Positions 14,183 to 19,240 of a DNA stretch of 19,240 nucleotides are shown in pieces. The stretch is taken from the NCBI GenBank assembly GCA_030146295.1, contig JASLCD010000258.1:1-19240 (forward strand), read 5' to 3'. Source of the stretch: Chryseobacterium sp. (GTDB taxonomy: Bacteria > Bacteroidota > Bacteroidia > Flavobacteriales > Weeksellaceae). Below the pieces are notes generated by a model. It was not told where the DNA came from. It did no database searches and saw nothing but the letters and a program-made list of their open reading frames with translations. Numbering within the stretch: the first letter of the stretch is position 1; each line of letters begins with the position of its first letter. The translations under genes and the position numbers were made by a program.

Positions 14183-15004
14183 TTAGTTTATAATGGTGTT
14201 AAACACTTCTGGAACTTCGTACACGTCTACTTTCAGAGATGACTGTGCTATAAAGTCATTAATATTACTATACACGTTAATACCTATTGTAAGCTTATTG
14301 CTTGAAGCACCATAGGAACCCAATCGTGTGCAGGCAACATCCACAGTATGATCTCCCTTAGCAAGATTATCTACGATTCCGATCTGTGTATGGGTAAGAA
14401 AAGGATATGAGGTAGTAATCGCCTTTAAATTCCTTTGTCTCAAGTTTACCAGTTTACCATCTACAAAAATACCGCAGGCATAATCTATTGAGGTATCAGT
14501 TGTACCTACCGCTCCAAAGTCTGCCTGAACAACTGTTTCAAACTGGAAATAAGCCTTACTTTGGGTACTGAATACACTGATTGTCTTCGAAAGACCATCT
14601 ATTTTTTTAAAATTCGGAAGGCTGCTAAGTGTTTTTCCTTTGGTAAAAGTTGCTCCCCTTGAATCAAAAGTTATTGTAGAGTCATCAGAAGATGTAAATA
14701 TAGCTCCTACTTTATCAGAAAAAGAGTTGTTGTAAATCAGGTAAAATTTATTCGGTTCATATTCGGGAATACGAAGTGATTTCCAGATCGGAGTAAAGCC
14801 TTCTCCTCTTGAAACCAGCAGCTGATCATTATTTCCAAAGAATACAGAGTTATCAGTAGTATTAAAGACACCAATTTTGTTTCTGAAGTTCATATCTCCG
14901 TTTACATCCAATTTTGCTTTCGGAGCGTCTGTTTTTATTCCTACCTGAGCCGTTACCAAAAGTCCCATGGTAAAAAGCAGCGTTGATAATAGTTTTTTCA
15001 TCAT
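14183..15004 (-). CDS. Secreted 'LDVNG'-motif protein, paralog 2
   Basis: 273 residues. Signal peptide 'MKKLLSTLLFTMGLLVTAQ', then 'VGIKTDAPKAKLDVNGDMNFRNK', then 'LLVSRGEGFTPIWKSL' (also in paralog 1), 'FKKIDGL' and a C-terminal beta-rich domain with 'DYACGIFVDGKLVNLR' and 'HTVDVACTR'. Its ATG overlaps the stop of paralog 1 by one base (TAATG), indicating translational coupling. No SD is visible and two ATGs occur in tandem; either gives the same signal peptide. Probably secreted or outer-membrane associated, of unknown function. Confidence 0.85.
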   Translation of the reverse strand: MMKKLLSTLLFTMGLLVTAQVGIKTDAPKAKLDVNGDMNFRNKIGVFNTTDNSVFFGNNDQLLVSRGEGFTPIWKSLRIPEYEPNKFYLIYNNSFSDKVGAIFTSSDDSTITFDSRGATFTKGKTLSSLPNFKKIDGLSKTISVFSTQSKAYFQFETVVQADFGAVGTTDTSIDYACGIFVDGKLVNLRQRNLKAITTSYPFLTHTQIGIVDNLAKGDHTVDVACTRLGSYGASSNKLTIGINVYSNINDFIAQSSLKVDVYEVPEVFNTIIN

Positions 15005-15825
15005 TAGTTATTTTTATAGCTCACGTATTCGATAACATCTACTTTCACTGTAGACTCCAAAGTAAATGCACTGGAAACTCCACTTGAAGTCTGAACATTA
15101 CGTCCTACAGCAAATTCTGAAGTGGAATTTGAAGTATCAATTTTCCTGCATGCAATTTCAATATTGTGAACTCCTACCGGAACATTTTGTTCGGTATAAT
15201 TAAGAGTGAAAATATAGTCCTGAAGACCATTTTTCCCCGTGTTGTTATTAGAAGCAACCCTATCCGGACGAACAGCAACCAGCAATCCATTTCTGAAAAC
15301 ACCACAAGCAAATCTTACACTTTCTATAGTGGTAGATGACTGTGCTTTCATTTCAATTCCTGTCTGGAACTGGTAAGTGATTCTATTTTTTCCGTTTTTG
15401 ATCGTAAATGTATTGATAAGGCCATCAATTTTTTTCCATTTCCCTTTTGTAGCATCAGTAACATTGTCTCCCACTTTGCTTGTGTAGATATTATCACCGG
15501 CCACACCATTAGAAAGCGATATAATACCCACTTGATCAGACGACAGATAAGAATTGATCAGCTTATACTGTCCCTCTTCCATAAAGGAAACGTTCAAAGA
15601 TTTCCACACAGGAGGCAAACCCTCACCCTGAGAAACCAAAACCTGGCCATTCAATCCTGCATTTCCAGCATCAGTTGAAGTCCCGCCTACTCTAAGTTCT
15701 TTTCTTAAGGTGGTTTTTCCATTCACATCAAGAACAGATTTAGGTTTTTCAGTTCCTATTCCCACCTGTGCGTTGGCGTAGAATGAAAGAAGTCCAGCCG
15801 CGCAGCAATATATAATTTTTTTCAT
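15004..15825 (-). CDS. Secreted 'LDVNG'-motif protein, paralog 1
   Basis: 273 residues, first gene of the operon. Signal peptide ending 'YANAQ', then 'VGIGTEKPKSVLDVNGKTTLRKELRVGG', 'VLVSQGEGLPPVWKSL' and 'WKKIDGLINTF'. The C-terminal domain carries 'VRFACGVFRNGLLVAVR' and 'HNIEIACRK'; these two Cys are conserved in all three paralogs. A -7 element TACCTTTG lies 11 bp upstream of the ATG, so the mRNA leader is only a few nucleotides long. Paralogs 1 and 2 are closer to each other than either is to paralog 3. The N-terminal motif suggests a fibre-like or trimeric stalk and the Cys-containing part a globular head; this is inference. Confidence 0.86.
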   Translation of the reverse strand: MKKIIYCCAAGLLSFYANAQVGIGTEKPKSVLDVNGKTTLRKELRVGGTSTDAGNAGLNGQVLVSQGEGLPPVWKSLNVSFMEEGQYKLINSYLSSDQVGIISLSNGVAGDNIYTSKVGDNVTDATKGKWKKIDGLINTFTIKNGKNRITYQFQTGIEMKAQSSTTIESVRFACGVFRNGLLVAVRPDRVASNNNTGKNGLQDYIFTLNYTEQNVPVGVHNIEIACRKIDTSNSTSEFAVGRNVQTSSGVSSAFTLESTVKVDVIEYVSYKNN

Positions 15826-15836
15826 AATAAGGACTA

Positions 15837-15844
15837 CAAAGGTA
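15837..15844 (-). promoter_or_regulatory. -7 element of the secreted-triplet operon
   Basis: Minus strand TACCTTTG (exact TAnnTTTG), 11 bp before the first ATG, implying a near-leaderless mRNA. No TTG was seen at the normal -33 spacing. Confidence 0.5.
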
Positions 15845-16116
15845 CATAATGAAGTCCAAAAAAAATCCAGTTATATATCTATAAACCTATAGAAATAAAC
15901 ACATTACAACATAGAATTAATCACACATAAAAGTAGAATTATTTCTACATAACTCCACTTTTCACGCTTAAAAAATTTCAATTAGCATCTCAAACCCTTA
16001 CTGTACGGGGATTTACAGGATATTTTTACTCATTAGAAAGTGACTTCAACTCTCTAAAAACGGCCTTAATTCCCTTCACAAGGAGTATTGCTCAATAAAA
16101 ACATGATAACAATCAC
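15845..16116. other. Intergenic region between the secreted operon and mfd
   Basis: About 270 bp upstream of the secreted operon, extending to the mfd terminator. It holds a 6-bp dyad (15933-15948) and no plausible gene; a plus-strand frame starting at 16088 merely runs into the mfd coding region on the opposite strand. A slightly GC-richer stretch around 15990-16020 has no assignable function. Confidence 0.45.
15933..15948. repeat. Short dyad upstream of the secreted operon
   Basis: GTAGAA (15933-15938) and TTCTAC (15943-15948) around TTAT, about 90 bp upstream of the operon's -7 element. A possible regulator site; weak evidence. Confidence 0.3.
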
Positions 16117-16155
16117 AAAAAAGCGTATAAAAATTTTAGATTTTTATACGCTTTT
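16117..16155 (-). terminator. Intrinsic terminator of mfd
   Basis: A perfect 15-bp stem (AAAAGCGTATAAAAA, 16119-16133, with its complement, 16141-16155) and a 7-nt loop. On the minus strand the stem ends in a run of six T residues. It may also work on the plus strand. Confidence 0.85.
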
Positions 16156-16164
16156 CACATCTTT

Positions 16165-16190
16165 TTCCAATTTACTTATAACAATTGGAA
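16165..16190 (-). repeat. Second stem-loop just after the mfd stop
   Basis: TTCCAATT (16165-16172) and AATTGGAA (16183-16190) form a perfect 8-bp inverted repeat with a 10-nt loop, starting 8 bp after the mfd stop codon. No T tract follows on the minus strand. It could stabilise the 3' end ahead of the terminator. Confidence 0.45.
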
Positions 16191-16198
16191 CCCATAAT

Positions 16199-19100
16199 TT
16201 AATTATGTTCAATAATAGCTTTCAGCAATATATTGACCTCATCTACATTTTTTACTCTTTCTTTCCTCATCATAAGCTGATTACCTTCTTTTCCGGACTT
16301 CTCTTTAAGTTGGGCTTCGCCAGGATTCCGGGTTAAATAATTGATAATATGGCGAAATCTATCTGTCTGGTAGAACTTATCCTGAGGATTTCCAGGGAAA
16401 TACCCTAAAAACACTCCGTTTTTCATAACAATCTTTTCAAAACCGATATCGGCAGCCAGCCATTTCAGAGCAACACTTTTCAACAGATTTACAGCTTCTT
16501 TCGGCAATGCCCCAAAACGGTCAATCAACTCAACTTCAAACTGATGAAGATCTGCTTCATTATTAATTTCTGCAATTTTCTGGTACAGCAGCAATCTTTC
16601 CTCCGTATTGGATATATAGAAATCGGGCAGCATCAGTTCCAGATCTGTATCAATGTTGACATCTTTCACAGATTTGAAAAGCTTTTGTCTGTCTTCTTCA
16701 TTTTCAAAGAGATTTTCAAAATCAGCATCGTCTTTCAGTTCTTCCAGCGCTTCCTGCATTAGTTTCTGATATGTTTCAAACCCCATTTCATTGATGAATC
16801 CGCTTTGTTCAGCACCAAGAAGGTCTCCGGCACCACGGATCTCAAGGTCTTTCATTGCAATCTGGAAACCACTTCCCAGATCAGAAAACTGCTCAATAGC
16901 TTCCAGACGTTTTCTGGCATCTGAAGTCATCATATCATAAGGAGGAGTGATCAGGTAGCAGAATGCCTTTCTGTTACTACGTCCTACCCTTCCTCTCATC
17001 TGATGCAGATCTGCCATCCCAAAACGCTGTGCATCATTGATGAAAATAGTATTGGCGTTCGGAACATCCACCCCACTTTCTACAATGGTAGTAGATACAA
17101 GAACATCATACTTTCCTTCCATAAAATCCAGCACATTCTTCTCCAGCTGTTTCCCTTCCATCTGCCCATGTCCTGTTATCACTCTTGCATCCGGAACCAG
17201 CCTCTGAATAAGTCCGGCAATATCCTTCAGGTTTTCAATCCTGTTATTGATGAAATACACCTGCCCATCTCTCTGAAGCTCATAAGAAACGGCATCACGA
17301 AGAATTTCTTCATTGAATCCTATTAATTGCGTATCTACAGGCTGCCTGTTAGGCGGTGGTGTCTTGATAACGGATAAATCCCTTGCAGCCATTAATGAAA
17401 ACTGTAAGGTCCTTGGAATAGGAGTCGCAGTAAGGGTAAGAGTATCCACATTGTTTTTAAGGGTTTTCAACTTATCCTTTACTGAAACCCCGAACTTATG
17501 TTCTTCATCAATGATCAGTAAGCCCAGATCTTTAAACTTCACAGAACTGCTTACCAGCTGATGTGTTCCAATGATAATATCTACTTTACCATTCTTTAAA
17601 GCCTCTAAGGTTTCTGATTTTTGCTTCGCTGTTCTGAATCGGTTGACATAGCCTACATTTACCGGGAAATCTTTTAGTCTTTCTTTAAAACTTCTGTAAT
17701 GCTGAAAAGCAAGAATCGTTGTAGGAACCAATACAGCAACCTGCTTACCGTCGGTTGCTGCTTTAAATGCCGCACGGATAGCAACTTCTGTTTTACCGAA
17801 ACCTACATCACCACAAACCAGTCTGTCCATAACAGTTTCTGCTTCCATATCTTTTTTTACATCTACAGTTGCTTTTTCCTGATCCGGAGTATCTTCATAA
17901 ATAAAGCTGGCTTCCAGTTCATTCTGCAGATAAGAATCCGGTGTGTAGGCAAAACCTTTGGCCGTTTTTCGCTGTGCATATAATTGAATAAGATCAAAAG
18001 CAATCTGTTTAACCTTAGCTTTTGTTTTTTGTTTCAGGGATTTCCAGGTTGGGGAGCCAAGTTTGCTCAAAACAATTTCTCTCCCATCCGGTCCGTTATA
18101 TTTCGAAATCTTATGCAGAGAGTGAATACTTACATATAATAAGTCTCCGTTTTTATAGGTCAGTTTAAAACATTCCTGGATCTTCCCGTCATTATTTACT
18201 TTTACCAATCCCATAAATTTCCCTATCCCATGATCGATATGGGCAATATAGTCTCCAATTTTTAAAGACATAAGGTCTTTCAGGGTAAGTTGCTCAGATT
18301 TTGCAAAAGTATTCTTTGCTTTATATCTCTGATAACGGTCAAAGATCTGGTGGTCCGTATAGACAAGCAGTTTGTGCCCGTTGTCTACAAATCCTTCATG
18401 CAGTTCAGATTTAAAGCTTTTAAAAGGAAGCTCATGCTCGAGTTCTTCAAAAATAGACTCAAGCCTTTCCTTTTGCTTTTCTGTTGAAAAGGAAATCCAG
18501 GTATCAAATCCGCTATTCTGTTTTTCCTCAATATCTTCAATCAGCAGTTCAAAGTTTTTATGAAAAGAAGGTTGAGGAAGCTGCTCCATTCTGACTTCAG
18601 TAATTTCTTTCAGCCCTTCCATCACTGTTCCTCCAAAATCAACGGTTTTGAATTTTTTATAATCGAATAAAAATTCCTGATCAGAAATAAAAAGTTCCTG
18701 AGGGGTTCTGTGAGCAATATCTTTACTTAAGGTATTGTATTTTTCCAGAGACTTTTCATAGAAGCTCTTAATCTTCTGCATTCCTATCATCCCATTTTTA
18801 GAAACTACAAAACTCTCGTTTGGCAATAGCTGCAGCAATGATACTCTGCTTCCTGTAACAGAGAAGTTCATATTGGAAACCAACTGAAAATCTTTCACTT
18901 TAGCTACAGAAAGCTGCGTTTCAATATCAAAAGTTTTAATACTTTCCACTTCATTACCAAAGAAGGTAATCCTGTATGGTTTTTCGTATGAATAAGAAAA
19001 TACATCTACAATTCCTCCTCTTACAGAAAACTCTCCCGGTTCTGAAACAAAATCGGCCTGCTGGAAATGGTAATGTGTAAGCAGTTCGTCTACAAAATCG

Positions 19101-19240
19101 AAATCAAGCTGATCCCCCACTTTTATGTGATGAGAGATCGCTTTAAAATCCTCCTTTTTCAGCACCTTTTCAGACAGTGCACCAGCATAAGCCACAATGA
19201 CTTTCGGAGACCTCCCGGAATTGATTTTATTTAAAACCTC
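16199..19240 (-). CDS. mfd: Transcription-repair coupling factor Mfd, N-terminus beyond right edge
   Basis: ATP-driven DNA translocase that removes RNA polymerase stalled at lesions and recruits UvrA. 1013 codons are visible and the frame stays open to the right edge (15 codons beyond the GTG at 19195, which is internal), so about 100 N-terminal residues are missing. In order: UvrB-like region with 'EFSVRGGIVDVF'; CarD-like RNA-polymerase-interacting domain with 'IGDYIAHIDHGIGKFMGL' (about 18205-18270); helicase motifs: Walker A 'GDVGFGKTEV' (near 17790-17820), 'IIDEEHKFG' (near 17495-17520), 'TATPIPRTLQ', and motif VI 'QMRGRVGRSNR' (near 16975-17005); then the C-terminal TRCF domain with 'LMLPDFYISNTEERLLLYQKI'. 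All key motifs are intact. Two hairpins follow the stop. Confidence 0.98.
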   Translation of the reverse strand, partial: EVLNKINSGRSPKVIVAYAGALSEKVLKKEDFKAISHHIKVGDQLDFDFVDELLTHYHFQQADFVSEPGEFSVRGGIVDVFSYSYEKPYRITFFGNEVESIKTFDIETQLSVAKVKDFQLVSNMNFSVTGSRVSLLQLLPNESFVVSKNGMIGMQKIKSFYEKSLEKYNTLSKDIAHRTPQELFISDQEFLFDYKKFKTVDFGGTVMEGLKEITEVRMEQLPQPSFHKNFELLIEDIEEKQNSGFDTWISFSTEKQKERLESIFEELEHELPFKSFKSELHEGFVDNGHKLLVYTDHQIFDRYQRYKAKNTFAKSEQLTLKDLMSLKIGDYIAHIDHGIGKFMGLVKVNNDGKIQECFKLTYKNGDLLYVSIHSLHKISKYNGPDGREIVLSKLGSPTWKSLKQKTKAKVKQIAFDLIQLYAQRKTAKGFAYTPDSYLQNELEASFIYEDTPDQEKATVDVKKDMEAETVMDRLVCGDVGFGKTEVAIRAAFKAATDGKQVAVLVPTTILAFQHYRSFKERLKDFPVNVGYVNRFRTAKQKSETLEALKNGKVDIIIGTHQLVSSSVKFKDLGLLIIDEEHKFGVSVKDKLKTLKNNVDTLTLTATPIPRTLQFSLMAARDLSVIKTPPPNRQPVDTQLIGFNEEILRDAVSYELQRDGQVYFINNRIENLKDIAGLIQRLVPDARVITGHGQMEGKQLEKNVLDFMEGKYDVLVSTTIVESGVDVPNANTIFINDAQRFGMADLHQMRGRVGRSNRKAFCYLITPPYDMMTSDARKRLEAIEQFSDLGSGFQIAMKDLEIRGAGDLLGAEQSGFINEMGFETYQKLMQEALEELKDDADFENLFENEEDRQKLFKSVKDVNIDTDLELMLPDFYISNTEERLLLYQKIAEINNEADLHQFEVELIDRFGALPKEAVNLLKSVALKWLAADIGFEKIVMKNGVFLGYFPGNPQDKFYQTDRFRHIINYLTRNPGEAQLKEKSGKEGNQLMMRKERVKNVDEVNILLKAIIEHN

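Noticed and set aside
15990..16020. Possible attachment site or small RNA: a GC-richer patch with CCC...GGG
   Set aside because: No integrase, tRNA or duplicate copy is in the window, and only three base pairs are supported.
16088..16336. 82-codon plus-strand frame near the mfd end
   Set aside because: Most of it is antisense to mfd, it crosses the mfd terminator hairpin, and the translation is low-complexity hydrophobic/aromatic.
1..19240. Defence system, phage, insertion sequence, CRISPR array, tRNA or rRNA
   Set aside because: No transposase, integrase, nuclease, Cas or toxin-antitoxin motifs, spaced direct repeats, or tRNA-like cloverleaf were seen.

Overview
The window is AT-rich, densely coding bacterial DNA that looks like a member of the Weeksellaceae/Flavobacteriia, most likely Chryseobacterium or a close relative. 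The reasons are: -7 promoter elements of the Bacteroidetes type TAnnTTTG, sometimes with a -33 TTG; almost no Shine-Dalgarno sequences; many secreted proteins beginning with the flavobacterial 'QVGI..(x)P...LDVNG' motif; and lipoproteins and enzymes with flavobacterial sequence character. No rRNA, tRNA, insertion sequence, integrase or CRISPR array was seen.

Layout. (a) 1-5001, surface glycan/envelope block: a KAS III (FabH-like) gene leaving the left edge on the minus strand, then on the plus strand a left-handed beta-helix acyltransferase, a GT4 glycosyltransferase (TTG start), a second serine-acetyltransferase-like acyltransferase and, after a 505-bp gap with an orphan-looking promoter, an EptA/PmrC-type phosphoethanolamine transferase with all four expected active-site residues. 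(b) 5029-5634, a convergent DUF2306-type membrane protein. (c) 6101-9523, an inorganic-carbon module: beta-carbonic anhydrase, a 99-residue exported protein of unknown function, a SulP anion transporter with a STAS domain, and a second, divergent beta-carbonic anhydrase, closed by a clear intrinsic terminator. (d) 9711-10637, a zinc-ribbon membrane protein of unknown function. (e) 10729-15825, all minus strand: pth (peptidyl-tRNA hydrolase), two paralogous lipoproteins, each with its own -7 element, and a tightly packed three-gene operon of secreted paralogs. (f) 16199-19240, mfd (transcription-repair coupling factor), truncated at its 5' end by the right edge.

How the genes fit together. The carbon module most simply works by SulP importing an anion, probably bicarbonate, with the two cytoplasmic carbonic anhydrases interconverting CO2 and bicarbonate; the small exported protein between them is the least understood part. 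The left block is consistent with building and decorating a surface polysaccharide or lipid A (O-acetylation, glycosyl transfer, phosphoethanolamine addition). The secreted triplet and the lipoprotein pair are two separate cases of local gene duplication of uncharacterised envelope or extracellular proteins. pth and mfd are housekeeping genes. I found no obvious new defence or mobile system. The most promising under-described items are the small protein in the carbon module, the secreted triplet with its two invariant cysteines, the lipoprotein pair, and the promoter-bearing gene-less stretch at 2967-3471.
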